Positions 27,878 through 36,640 of a DNA stretch of 64,000 nucleotides are shown one piece after another. The number at the start of each line of letters is the position of its first letter. Position 1 is the first letter of the stretch. The notes under the pieces were generated by a model. That model was not told where the DNA came from, made no database searches, and saw nothing but the letters and a program-made list of their open reading frames with translations. The DNA is from Phenylobacterium aquaticum (GTDB taxonomy: Bacteria > Pseudomonadota > Alphaproteobacteria > Caulobacterales > Caulobacteraceae), in the NCBI RefSeq assembly GCF_022695515.1, contig NZ_JALDPT010000003.1:1-64000 (forward strand), in the 5' to 3' direction. A program made the translations under genes and the position numbers.

Positions 27878-27952
27878 GGCCGCAAACTCGGCCTTGCCTC
27901 GCGCCCCGACCCCGTTCCAACTGCCCGCTCGGTGCGGGACGGGGAGTGGGGC

Positions 27953-29650
27953 ATGCGGATCAATCGACGCGCGGTCGTGGGGCTGGGCCTGGTGGCCGGT
28001 GCGGCCATGGCGGCGCCCGCAGAGGCCCAGACGCCTGGGGTCCTCGAGGTTGCGGGCGATCCGGCCGGGCGCTACGCCGCCGCGTTCGAGGACATCCGCG
28101 CCTATGGCGCCCAGCATATGGCGGCCTATGGCCTGCCGGGCCTGACCGTTTCGATCGTCGGCCCGGACGGGCTGACGGCGTTCCTGCGCTTCGGCCATGG
28201 CGACCTGGACGGCCGCGGGCCGATCCGCCCGGACCAGCTCTTCCAGATCGGCTCGATCTCGAAGTCCTTCACCGCGCTCTGCGTCTTCAAGCTGGTCGAC
28301 GCCGGCCAGCTCAGCCTCGACGCCGACGTTCGCAAGCTGCTGCCGGACCTGCCCCTGCCCAGCGACGGGCCCCTGACGGTCCAGAGCCTGCTCAACCATG
28401 GCTCGGGTTTGCCGGACGATGCGCCGATCTTCCCGCGCGGCGGCGACGGGCGGCTGTGGCGTGGCTTCGCGCCCGGGACCCACTGGTCCTATTCCAATCT
28501 CGGCTTCGCGCTCTTGTCCGAACTGGTCGAACGCGTGAGCGGCCGGCCTTTCGCCGACTATCTCCAGGCCGAGATCCTGACGCCGCTGAGCATGGCGGCG
28601 ACGAGGCCCGCCATCCTGACCGGCGAGCGCGCCCTCTATGCGGCGAGCTACGCGCCCTTCTACGGCGACCGCGCCTTCCCGCGCGCCGGGCCCCTGGGGC
28701 CGGGGCCGTGGACCGACATGACCGAGGGTTCGGGCTGCGTGGCCTCGACGGCCGCCGACATGGCCCGCTACGCCCGCTACCTGATCTCCGCGGGCTCCGG
28801 CCGCGGCGCGCCGCTGCTGTCCGACGCCGCGGCGCTGCATTTCTGCCAGCCGACCATTGATGCGCCGGGCTGGGCGGTGAAAGGGGCGAAATACGCCAAT
28901 GGCCTGGCGGTCGTGCCGGTCGAGGATCGTGCGCTGCTGCACCACACCGGCGGCATGCTGTCGTTCAATTCCGCGATCCATGTCGACCCGATCGCCGGTG
29001 TCGGCGCCTTCGCCAGCACCAATGTCGGCCTGATCTCCTATCGTCCGCGCGAGCTCACCGCCTATGCCTGCGCGCGGCTGCGCGCGGTCGTGGACGGGCG
29101 GCCGGCCCCCAAACCCGTCGCCGTGCCGCCCAAGGCGTCGGAGGCCGGCGATGTCCTCAACCGCTATGTGGGGGCCAAGGGGGAGGTCCTCGTCGTCACG
29201 GCGTCGCCGCGTGGCCTGACCGCCACCCTCGCCGGCAAGGCCGTAGAGATGGAGATCGTCGACGAGGACGCCTTCATCGCCGTTGATCCTGCCGCCACGC
29301 CTTTCGCCCTGGTGTTTCGTCGCAGCGCCAAGACGGTGACCCGCGCCTGGTGGGGCGAGGTCGAATATGTCCGGGAGGGCCAGACCTTCACCCCGCCGAC
29401 CTCCGCCGCGGTCCGGGCCCTGACCGGCCACTACGGCAATGACGATCCCTGGCGCGGGGCGTTCCATGTCCTGGCCCAGGGCGAGGCGCTCTACCTGGAC
29501 GGAACGGCGCGCCTGACGCCGCTCCCCGGCGGGGCCTATCGCATCGGCGACGAGGATTGGTCGCCCGAGCGCCTGTGGTTCGAGGCCCCGGCCGGGGGGC
29601 GCCCGCAGCGGATCGTGATCTCCGGCGTCGACTATTTGCGGCGGCCCTAA
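27953..29650 (+). CDS. Serine hydrolase, class C beta-lactamase fold
   Basis: The 565-residue protein has a signal region RINRRAVVGLGLVAGAAMA that resembles a Tat signal. The catalytic motifs are SISK (Ser101, Lys104), YSN in HWSYSNLGFALL, and HTG in HHTGGMLSFN. A C-terminal beta domain follows, as in secreted esterases and D-aminopeptidases of this family. GGGGAG precedes the ATG at 27953; an upstream GTG at 27932 is less likely. Activity could be on esters or peptides; beta-lactam hydrolysis is not implied. Confidence 0.88.
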   Translation: MRINRRAVVGLGLVAGAAMAAPAEAQTPGVLEVAGDPAGRYAAAFEDIRAYGAQHMAAYGLPGLTVSIVGPDGLTAFLRFGHGDLDGRGPIRPDQLFQIGSISKSFTALCVFKLVDAGQLSLDADVRKLLPDLPLPSDGPLTVQSLLNHGSGLPDDAPIFPRGGDGRLWRGFAPGTHWSYSNLGFALLSELVERVSGRPFADYLQAEILTPLSMAATRPAILTGERALYAASYAPFYGDRAFPRAGPLGPGPWTDMTEGSGCVASTAADMARYARYLISAGSGRGAPLLSDAAALHFCQPTIDAPGWAVKGAKYANGLAVVPVEDRALLHHTGGMLSFNSAIHVDPIAGVGAFASTNVGLISYRPRELTAYACARLRAVVDGRPAPKPVAVPPKASEAGDVLNRYVGAKGEVLVVTASPRGLTATLAGKAVEMEIVDEDAFIAVDPAATPFALVFRRSAKTVTRAWWGEVEYVREGQTFTPPTSAAVRALTGHYGNDDPWRGAFHVLAQGEALYLDGTARLTPLPGGAYRIGDEDWSPERLWFEAPAGGRPQRIVISGVDYLRRP

Positions 29651-29682
29651 CGCCGGCGGGCGTGATTTGCTACACGTCGCCG

Positions 29683-30993
29683 ATGGCCGACCTCTTCGAA
29701 GCCGCGGGGATGACCCCCCACGCGCCGTCCCCGCTCGCCGATCGCCTGCGCCCGCAGAAGCTGGACGAGGTCGTGGGGCAGGACCACCTCCTGGGCCCCG
29801 AGGGCCCGATCGGCCGCATGGCCGAGGCCAAGAGGCTCGCCTCCATGATCCTGTGGGGGCCGCCCGGCACCGGCAAGACCACCATCGCCCGCCTGCTGGC
29901 CAAGGCGGCGGGCTATGAGTTCCAGCAGCTGTCGGCGGTGTTCTCCGGCGTCGCCGACCTGAAGAAGGCCTTCGAACAGGCCCGCATGCGGCGCTCCGCC
30001 GGCCAGGCGACCCTGCTGTTCGTCGATGAGATCCACCGCTTCAACCGCGCCCAGCAGGACGGCTTCCTGCCCTTCGTGGAGGAGGGGATCGTCACCCTGG
30101 TCGGCGCGACCACCGAGAACCCGTCCTTCGAGCTGAACGGGGCGCTCCTGTCCCGCTGCCAGGTCTTCGTGCTCAAGCGCCTGGATGACGAGGCCCTGGG
30201 GACCCTGCTCGACAAGGCCGAGATCCATGAGGGCAAGGCCTTGCCGCTGGAGCCCGAGGCCCGCCAGGCCCTGGTCGCGCTCGCCGACGGCGACGGCCGC
30301 TATCTGCTGACCCTATCGGAGACCCTGTTCAACATCGGCACGGCCAAGCCGCTCACCACCAAGGAGCTCGGCCAGATCCTGCAGAAGCGCAGCCCGGCCT
30401 ATGACAAGGACCGGGAGGAGCACTACAACCTCATCTCCGCCCTGCATAAGTCGATCCGTGGCTCCGATCCCGACGCGGCGCTCTATTGGCTATGCCGCAT
30501 GTTGGACGGCGGCGAGGACCCGCTGTTCATCGCACGGCGCCTGATCCGGGCCGCGGCCGAGGACATCGGCGAGGCCGACCCCATGGCCCTGGTCATCGCC
30601 AACGCCGCCAAGGACACCTACGACTTCCTGGGCTCGCCCGAGGGGGAGATTGCGCTGGCCCAGCTGGTGGTGCATCTGGCCGCCGCGCCGAAATCCAACG
30701 CGGTCTACATGGCCTACAAGGCCGCCATGCGCGCGGCCAAGGAGACCGGATCGCTGGCGCCGCCGTCCCACATCCTGAATGCCCCCACCAAGCTGATGAA
30801 GGACCTGGGCTACGGCAAGGGCTACGCCTACGACCACGACGCTGAGGGCGGCTTCTCCGGCCAGAACTATTTCCCGGACGGCATGGCGCGCCGCAAGTTC
30901 TACGATCCCAAGGGCGAGGGGGTGGAGGCGCGCATCAAGGACCGCCTCGACCGCTGGGCCGAGATCCGCGCCCGCCGGGGGGGCCAGGGGTGA
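29683..30993 (+). CDS. rarA: Replication-associated recombination protein RarA (MgsA)
   Basis: The 436-residue AAA+ ATPase has Walker A WGPPGTGKTTIARLL near residue 59 and Walker B LLFVDEIHRFN, with sensor 1 in GATTENPSF. The C-terminal tetramerisation domain includes DPDAALYWLCRMLDGGEDP. RarA acts at stalled replication forks. The ATG at 29683 is used; the open frame runs back into the previous gene. Its stop overlaps the start of the next gene (GTGA). Confidence 0.95.
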   Translation: MADLFEAAGMTPHAPSPLADRLRPQKLDEVVGQDHLLGPEGPIGRMAEAKRLASMILWGPPGTGKTTIARLLAKAAGYEFQQLSAVFSGVADLKKAFEQARMRRSAGQATLLFVDEIHRFNRAQQDGFLPFVEEGIVTLVGATTENPSFELNGALLSRCQVFVLKRLDDEALGTLLDKAEIHEGKALPLEPEARQALVALADGDGRYLLTLSETLFNIGTAKPLTTKELGQILQKRSPAYDKDREEHYNLISALHKSIRGSDPDAALYWLCRMLDGGEDPLFIARRLIRAAAEDIGEADPMALVIANAAKDTYDFLGSPEGEIALAQLVVHLAAAPKSNAVYMAYKAAMRAAKETGSLAPPSHILNAPTKLMKDLGYGKGYAYDHDAEGGFSGQNYFPDGMARRKFYDPKGEGVEARIKDRLDRWAEIRARRGGQG

Positions 30994-31763
30994 AGTCGCC
31001 GCTGCACCGCCGTCCCGCCGTCAAGCCCGATCCCGGTCTCAAACCCGTCGCCCTGAGCGCCGAAGAGATCGCCTTCGTCCGCAGCCTGGTGATCTACCAG
31101 GACCCGCACATTGTGGCGCTCAACAAGCCGTCGGGCCTGTCCAGCCAGGGCGGCCGGGGACAGGTCCATACGCTCGACGAATTGCTCTGGGCCTTCGCCA
31201 AGCCGGGCAAGGCCAGGCCCCGCCTGATCCATCGCCTGGACCGTGACACGTCCGGCGTGATCCTCACCGCCCGCACCAAGCCCGCCGCAGGATTCCTCGG
31301 CAAGGCCATGATGGCGCGGAAGTTTTCCAAGACCTACCAGGCCATCGTCACCCCCGGCGCGCCGGACCCAGCGGAGGGTGTCATCGACCAGGCCCTGCGC
31401 CGCGACGAGGTGGGGCGCGAGGCCTATATGCGCACCTGTCCGCCCGATCACCCCGACGCCGAGACCGCGGTCAGCCGCTACCGCACCCTGGCGACCGCGC
31501 CCGGCGCGGCGCTGATGGAGCTGTCGCCGGAGACCGGCCGCATGCACCAGCTGCGGGTCCACCTGGCCTCCATCGGCCGGCCGATCGCCGGGGATGCGCG
31601 CTATGGCGGGGCGCTCGCCGTCAGCGGCCATGCCGTGCCGCGGCTGATGCTCCACGCCGGGGCGCTGGAGTTCCCGCACCCCAGCGGGGGCTTCAAGCGG
31701 ATCACCGCGCCACCGCCGGCGGACATGGCCGAGCTGATCGCGGCCCTGGGCCTGAAGGTCTGA
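30990..31763 (+). CDS. RluA-family pseudouridine synthase 1
   Basis: The 257-residue protein starts with GTG at 30990, overlapping the rarA stop by four bases. The catalytic motif is RLIHRLDRDTSGVILTAR, with the active aspartate in LDRD. There is no S4 domain at the N-terminus. It isomerises uridines in rRNA or tRNA; the exact site is not predictable. A second RluA-family gene lies 1 kb downstream. Confidence 0.92.
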   Translation: MKSPLHRRPAVKPDPGLKPVALSAEEIAFVRSLVIYQDPHIVALNKPSGLSSQGGRGQVHTLDELLWAFAKPGKARPRLIHRLDRDTSGVILTARTKPAAGFLGKAMMARKFSKTYQAIVTPGAPDPAEGVIDQALRRDEVGREAYMRTCPPDHPDAETAVSRYRTLATAPGAALMELSPETGRMHQLRVHLASIGRPIAGDARYGGALAVSGHAVPRLMLHAGALEFPHPSGGFKRITAPPPADMAELIAALGLKV

Positions 31764-31842
31764 GCGGAACATCGCCTCAGCACAGCCGTTTTTGTCGGCA
31801 AGATGCGGATCCTGTTCCTCTTTCCCGCCGCCGGATGACGTG

Positions 31843-32337
31843 ATGCCCAAACTCGCCCCCCTGGTCGCCCTGGCTCTGAGCCTCGGGCTCGTCGCCTGCG
31901 CCAGCACGCCGACCTTCTACGCCCCCGCCGCAAGGCCCGAGGGCGTGGGGTTCTCGGAGTACCGGCTGGAGACCAATCGCTTCCGGGTGACCTTCCGGGG
32001 CGGGCCGGGCGCGCCCTTGGCCCAGGTCGCCGACTACGCCCTGCTGCGCGCCTCCGACCTGACCCTGGCCCAGGGCTATGACTGGTTCCGCGTCACCGAG
32101 CGCTACATGTCCAGGTCCGCGCCGGACTCCGGCACGCGCCTGTCGATCGGCACGGGCGGCGGTTCCTTCGGCCGCCACGGCGGGGTGGGGCTGGGGCTCG
32201 GCACCAGCTTCGACCTCGGCGGCGGGCCGTCGCTCGCCCAGACGCTCGAGATCGTCATGGGCAAGGGGCCGAGGCCCGAGGGCGGCGACGTCTATGACGC
32301 CCGCGATGTGCGCCAGAGCATCGCGCCGCGCGTCTAG
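31843..32337 (+). CDS. CC0125/CC1285-type lipoprotein
   Basis: The 164-residue protein has a signal peptide with lipobox LVACAS (Cys about 18), then TPTFYAPA and the pattern GFSEYRLETNRFRVTFRG. This matches the lipoprotein family named after Caulobacter CC0125/CC1285. A Gly/Ser-rich stretch GTGGGSFGRHGGVG occurs near residue 105. Function is unknown; envelope location is inferred from the lipobox. The ATG at 31843 is chosen because it gives the signal peptide directly. Confidence 0.85.
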   Translation: MPKLAPLVALALSLGLVACASTPTFYAPAARPEGVGFSEYRLETNRFRVTFRGGPGAPLAQVADYALLRASDLTLAQGYDWFRVTERYMSRSAPDSGTRLSIGTGGGSFGRHGGVGLGLGTSFDLGGGPSLAQTLEIVMGKGPRPEGGDVYDARDVRQSIAPRV

Positions 32338-32373
32338 GGCTTCTCTGCGGCGGGCGCCGTCGCATAAGGGCGC

Positions 32374-32757
32374 ATGGAAAAATATCTGCTTGTGGCCGCG
32401 GGCGGCGCCGCCGGCTCGGTGGCCCGCTACAGCCTGGGGATCCAGGCGATGCGCTGGTTCGGTCCGGGCTGGCCCTATGGCACATTCATGGCCAATATTC
32501 TCGGCGGCCTGATGATGGGCCTGCTGGTCGGGTTCCTCGCCCATCGGGGCGGGCCGGACCAGGAACGCCTGCGGGTCCTGCTGGCCGTGGGCGTGCTGGG
32601 CGGTTTCACCACCTTTTCCTCCTACTCGCTGGAGACGGCGCTGATGATCGAGCGCAGGGCCTATGGCGCAGCCGCGGGCTATGCCGCGGGCTCCGTCGTG
32701 CTGGCGATCTCCGCCCTGTTCCTCGGTCTCATGGTCGCGCGCCGGGTGTTCGCATGA
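32374..32757 (+). CDS. crcB: Fluoride exporter CrcB (Fluc)
   Basis: The 127-residue protein has four transmembrane helices and the Fluc signatures GAAGSVARY, GTFMANILGG and VGVLGGFTTFSSYSLE. It forms a dual-topology dimer that lets fluoride out of the cell. No fluoride riboswitch is visible in the 36 bases upstream. Its stop overlaps the next gene (ATGA), coupling it to a pseudouridine synthase. Confidence 0.96.
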   Translation: MEKYLLVAAGGAAGSVARYSLGIQAMRWFGPGWPYGTFMANILGGLMMGLLVGFLAHRGGPDQERLRVLLAVGVLGGFTTFSSYSLETALMIERRAYGAAAGYAAGSVVLAISALFLGLMVARRVFA

Positions 32758-33752
32758 AGGAAGTCCGCAATCTGGTCGTCGACGCCAGCGAGGCGGGCGA
32801 CGAGGGCGTCCGCCTGGACCGCTGGTTCCGCCGCCGCTGGCCGCACCTGTCCAACATCCAGATCCAGAAGCTGACCCGATCGGGCCAGATCCGCGTCGAT
32901 GGCGGCCGGGTGAAGCCGGAGACCCGGCTGTCGGCCGGCGCCCAGGTCCGCGTGCCGCCGCTGCCCGACGCCCCGCCCAAGGGCGAGGAAGCCCGCGCCA
33001 AGGGCATCGACGCGCGCGAGACCGCCTACGCCAAGTCCCTGGTGCTGTATGAGGACGAGGAGGTGCTGGCGCTGAACAAGCCCGCCGGCCTCGCCGTCCA
33101 GGGCGGAACCAAGACGGTCAAGCATATCGACCGCCTGCTCTCGGCCTGGGGGGAAGGCGTCAATCGCCCGCGCCTGGTCCACCGGCTCGACCGCGACACC
33201 TCCGGCGTGCTGGTGCTGGGCAAGACCCCGGCCGCCGCCGCGAAGCTCGCCGGCGCCTTCGCCCGTCGCAAGGCCCAGAAGACCTATTGGGCGCTGGTCC
33301 AGGGCCATCCGCGGCCTCAGGAGGGGGTGCTGGAGCTGCCCCTGATCAAGAAGGGGATCGGGGACCGCGAGATGGTCGTGCCGGCCGAGCCCAAGGAGCC
33401 GGGCGCCGAACCGGCCGAGACCGAGTTCGTGATGATCTCGCGGGCGGCGCACAAGGCGGCCTGGATGGCGTTGCGGCCCCGCACCGGGCGGACCCACCAG
33501 CTGCGCGCCCACATGCTGGCCATGGGCCATCCGATCCTGGGCGACCCGAAATACGCCACCGACGCCTCGCGCGAGCTGTCAGGCAATCTCAAGCTCCAGC
33601 TTCACGCCCGCCGCCTGACCCTGCCGCACCCGACGCGGGGGACCCTGGTGATCGAGGCGCCGCTCAGCCCGGAGATGAAGGCCGGCTTCGCCCGCTTCGG
33701 CTTCACCGAGTATGAGGCCGATCCGGAACCCTTCGGCCGCGCGCGGCGCTGA
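32754..33752 (+). CDS. RluA-family pseudouridine synthase 2 with S4 domain (RluC/RluD-like)
   Basis: The 332-residue protein has an N-terminal S4 RNA-binding domain (RLDRWFRRRWPHLSNIQIQK) and the catalytic motif RLVHRLDRDTSGVLVLG, with the C-terminal RTGRTHQLRAHM. The architecture is that of RluC/RluD, which modify 23S rRNA. It starts inside crcB. The following glycosyltransferase appears to start about 40 bases before its end. Confidence 0.93.
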   Translation: MKEVRNLVVDASEAGDEGVRLDRWFRRRWPHLSNIQIQKLTRSGQIRVDGGRVKPETRLSAGAQVRVPPLPDAPPKGEEARAKGIDARETAYAKSLVLYEDEEVLALNKPAGLAVQGGTKTVKHIDRLLSAWGEGVNRPRLVHRLDRDTSGVLVLGKTPAAAAKLAGAFARRKAQKTYWALVQGHPRPQEGVLELPLIKKGIGDREMVVPAEPKEPGAEPAETEFVMISRAAHKAAWMALRPRTGRTHQLRAHMLAMGHPILGDPKYATDASRELSGNLKLQLHARRLTLPHPTRGTLVIEAPLSPEMKAGFARFGFTEYEADPEPFGRARR

Positions 33753-35625
33753 CCGGGACGCGCGGGCCTTGGACCTGAAGGCGAGCTTTGACGCGGCCGT
33801 CGCCCATCACAGGGCCGGCCGCACCGCGGAGGCCGAGCAGGGCTATCGCGCCGTGCTGGCCGCAAAGCCCGATCATGAGTTCGCGCTCCAGAACCTCGCG
33901 CAGATCCTGAGGTTTCGCGGCGACCCCGTCTCGGCCCTGCGGCTGTTCCAAATGGCCGGCGCCCTGGTTCCTGCGGACGCAAATGTTCAGGTCAATATCG
34001 CCCGCGTCCTCAACCTGCTGGGGCGTCATGACGAAGCCCTGCTCGCCCTGGATCGGGCGCTGGCCATAGATCCCGCCAGCAAGGACGCCCTGAACAACAA
34101 GGGCGTCACCTATCAGTACATGCGTCGCTACGAGGAGGCCCTGGCCTTCTTCGACCAGGCGATCGCCTGCGATCCCGCCTTCGGCCTGGCGATCGCCAAT
34201 CGCGCCATCATTCTGGAGACCCTCGGCCGGCTCGAGGCGGCGATCGCCGACTATCGTCGCGGCCTGGCCCTGGATCCCAGCAACGTCACCGCCCTGGGCG
34301 CGAAGCTGGCCCTCCAGCTCAAGCTCTGTGACTGGTCGGACTATGCGGCCGACGCGCCCCGAATCCGCCAGCTGGTCGCCGAGGGCAAGGCCGCCGACCA
34401 GCCCGTCACCTTCATCATCCACACCGACGATCCCGCCGCCCAGCTCAGCTGCGCGCGCCGCTACGCCGCCAGCCACTATCCGGGTCGCCCGGCGCCGCTC
34501 TGGCGGGGTGAGGTCTATGAGCATGACCGGATACGGGTCGCCTATGTGTCGTCAGACTTTCGCATTCACGCGGTCGGCCATTTGGTCTCCGAGCTGTTCT
34601 GTCATCACGACCGGTCCCGGTTCGAGGTCACGGGCTACGCCCTGGGCCCACGGGCCGACGACGAGGTTCGCCGCAGAATTCAGGGAGACCTTGAGCGATT
34701 TGTGGATGTCGCCGACATGGATGACCTGGCCGTCGCGCAGGCGATCCGGTCGGCGGAGACCGATATCGTCATCGACCTGAACGGCTTCACGACCCACTGC
34801 CGCACGGGGATCTTCACGTACCGGCCGGCGCCGATCCAGATCAACTATCTGGGCTATCCGGGAACCATGGGCATGGACGCCTATGACTATGTGATCGCCG
34901 ACCGCCATGTGATCCCGCCGGGATCGGAGGTTCACTTCACCGAAAAGGTCATCCGCCTGCCGGGGTCCTATCAGGTCAACTCGATCCGCCAGGCTGAGGT
35001 CGCCCCGACCCCGACCCGCGCCGAGGCGGGCCTGCCGGAGCGGGCCTTCGTGTTCGCCTCGTTCAATGACAACAAGAAGATCCTGCCGGAGATGTTCGAC
35101 GTCTGGATGCGGCTTCTGAAGGCGGTTCCGGACAGTGTGCTCTGGCTGTTCGGCAATTCCGACCTGACGGTTCGCAACCTGACCGCCGAGGCCGTCCGGC
35201 GCGGGGTCTCGGCCGACCGGCTGGTGTTCGCCCGCCAGGCGCCCATGGATCAGCATCTGGCCCGTCAGAAGCTGGCCGACCTGTTCCTCGACACCTTTCC
35301 TTATACGGCCCACACGACGGCCAGCGACGCCCTGGGCATGGGCCTGCCGATCGTCACCTGCACCGGCCAAGGGTTTGCGTCGCGGGTCGCCGCGGGGCTG
35401 CTTCGCGAGCTGGGGCTCGGCGAACTCGTGGCCGAGGACATCGACGCCTATGAGCGCCTGGCCCTGCAGCTTGCGGGTGACCCGGACCGCCTGGCCGGGA
35501 TCAGGGCCCGACTGGCTGCGGCCCTGGCGACAGCCCGAGTGTTCGACACCCAGGCGGTCTGTCGCGATTTGGAGCGGGCCTTTGAGCTCGCCATGGAACC
35601 TATTTCAGCCAAACGCATTAGGTGA
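33712..35625 (+). CDS. TPR-GT41 protein (SPINDLY/O-GlcNAc transferase family)
   Basis: The 637-residue protein has five or six tetratricopeptide repeats in residues 20-215 (for example LALDRALAIDPASKDALNNK). A GT-B domain of the GT41 type follows, with VAYVSSDFRIHAVGHLVSEL, INYLGYPGTMGMDAYDYVIAD, and the nucleotide-sugar-binding segment DLFLDTFPYTAHTTASDALG. GT41 enzymes glycosylate Ser/Thr of proteins. The TPR-plus-GT layout also recalls Caulobacter FlmG, which glycosylates flagellin; that link is inference. The start is uncertain: ATG 33712 overlaps the previous gene, TTG 33769 would not. Confidence 0.88.
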   Translation: MRPIRNPSAARGADRDARALDLKASFDAAVAHHRAGRTAEAEQGYRAVLAAKPDHEFALQNLAQILRFRGDPVSALRLFQMAGALVPADANVQVNIARVLNLLGRHDEALLALDRALAIDPASKDALNNKGVTYQYMRRYEEALAFFDQAIACDPAFGLAIANRAIILETLGRLEAAIADYRRGLALDPSNVTALGAKLALQLKLCDWSDYAADAPRIRQLVAEGKAADQPVTFIIHTDDPAAQLSCARRYAASHYPGRPAPLWRGEVYEHDRIRVAYVSSDFRIHAVGHLVSELFCHHDRSRFEVTGYALGPRADDEVRRRIQGDLERFVDVADMDDLAVAQAIRSAETDIVIDLNGFTTHCRTGIFTYRPAPIQINYLGYPGTMGMDAYDYVIADRHVIPPGSEVHFTEKVIRLPGSYQVNSIRQAEVAPTPTRAEAGLPERAFVFASFNDNKKILPEMFDVWMRLLKAVPDSVLWLFGNSDLTVRNLTAEAVRRGVSADRLVFARQAPMDQHLARQKLADLFLDTFPYTAHTTASDALGMGLPIVTCTGQGFASRVAAGLLRELGLGELVAEDIDAYERLALQLAGDPDRLAGIRARLAAALATARVFDTQAVCRDLERAFELAMEPISAKRIR

Positions 35626-35713
35626 GCGCGTTCGGTGAAATGAGTCCGAAATCTGTCAGACATCTCCAGCATGTCTGCTTCGGCCCGAGCGGGATCGCGG
35701 CGGGGGCTGAGAA

Positions 35714-36640
35714 ATGGTTGGACCACAAGGGCATTGGCGTGAGGCGCGGGCGGCGCCCCATTCGCCGATCAATGTTCATCGAAATCGCGATTTGGCCTTC
35801 CGGTTGCACAGCTTCAATCGCGACAGCTTCAACCTGGCCCTGCTCAAATATCGCGACTTCCAGGGTTTCCTGATCACCGGCCAGCATTCCGGCACCCACT
35901 GGATCAAGTGGATGCTGAGCCACGCCCTGGCGCGGCGCTATGAGACGCCGCCGCCGCGCTATTTCGACAACGCCTCGTCCAATGACCTGATCGGCCACCC
36001 GAAGCATCCGCGCCTGCATCCGCATGCGCCCCGGCTGGCGAGCTCGCATTCGATCGCCCCCCACGCCCTCAGCTGGGCCTGGCTGCGAGGGCTGGCCGCG
36101 CCGCCGCCCTATGTCGTCGTGGTGCGCGACATCCGTGACGTGCTGGTCTCGAACTATGAGAAGTGGCGGCACGCCTATGGGGTCAGCTTCACCGACTATG
36201 TGGCGGGCGATCCAAGGGGGCGGGCCTATGTCTGCGATGTCTGGTGGTACCTGAGGTTCAAAAACCGCTGGGGCGATGTCGCCAGCCGGTTTCCCGACCA
36301 GACCCTGGTGCTGCGCTATGAGGATTTCCAGGCCGACCGCATCGGCGCCCTGCGCCAGATCGCCCGGCATTTCGGCTTGCCCCTGACCTCGGCCGACCTG
36401 GCCTTCGGGGCGGCCGCGGGTTCGAAGGCGCGGATGGCGCGCCACCGCGATCCGGATGTCGACCAGCAGGCCCTTCGGCCGACCGGCGCGGGAGACGCCG
36501 CGCTTGGCGAAGCGGAGCACGCGATCCTGCGCGACATCCTCGGCCGGCATCTGCGGCATGACTTCGGCTATGACTACCTGCCGGAGGCCCGCGGACTGCA
36601 GGTCGCGCCCCTTCAGGCACGCCGCAGCCAGGCCGCCTAG
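35714..36640 (+). CDS. Sulfotransferase-domain protein
   Basis: The 308-residue protein has the PAPS-binding 5'-phosphosulfate loop in ITGQHSGTHWIKWML and the 3'-phosphate site in VVVRDIRDVLVSNYEKWR, followed by QTLVLRYEDFQADRIGALR. These are the sulfotransferase hallmarks. No signal peptide or membrane helix is seen, so it is cytosolic. It lies 88 bases after the GT41 gene. The first 25-30 residues look unlike the family, so the true start may be later (for example TTG at 35792). Confidence 0.85.
   Translation: MVGPQGHWREARAAPHSPINVHRNRDLAFRLHSFNRDSFNLALLKYRDFQGFLITGQHSGTHWIKWMLSHALARRYETPPPRYFDNASSNDLIGHPKHPRLHPHAPRLASSHSIAPHALSWAWLRGLAAPPPYVVVVRDIRDVLVSNYEKWRHAYGVSFTDYVAGDPRGRAYVCDVWWYLRFKNRWGDVASRFPDQTLVLRYEDFQADRIGALRQIARHFGLPLTSADLAFGAAAGSKARMARHRDPDVDQQALRPTGAGDAALGEAEHAILRDILGRHLRHDFGYDYLPEARGLQVAPLQARRSQAA

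Noticed and set aside
26306..29467. 1053-residue open frame on the minus strand
   Set aside because: It lies opposite DegP and the serine hydrolase, both with intact catalytic motifs. Its translation is rich in Gly, Arg, Ala and His without domains, the usual antisense shadow in GC-rich DNA.
32338..32373. Fluoride riboswitch before crcB
   Set aside because: The 36-base gap is too short and lacks the conserved core.
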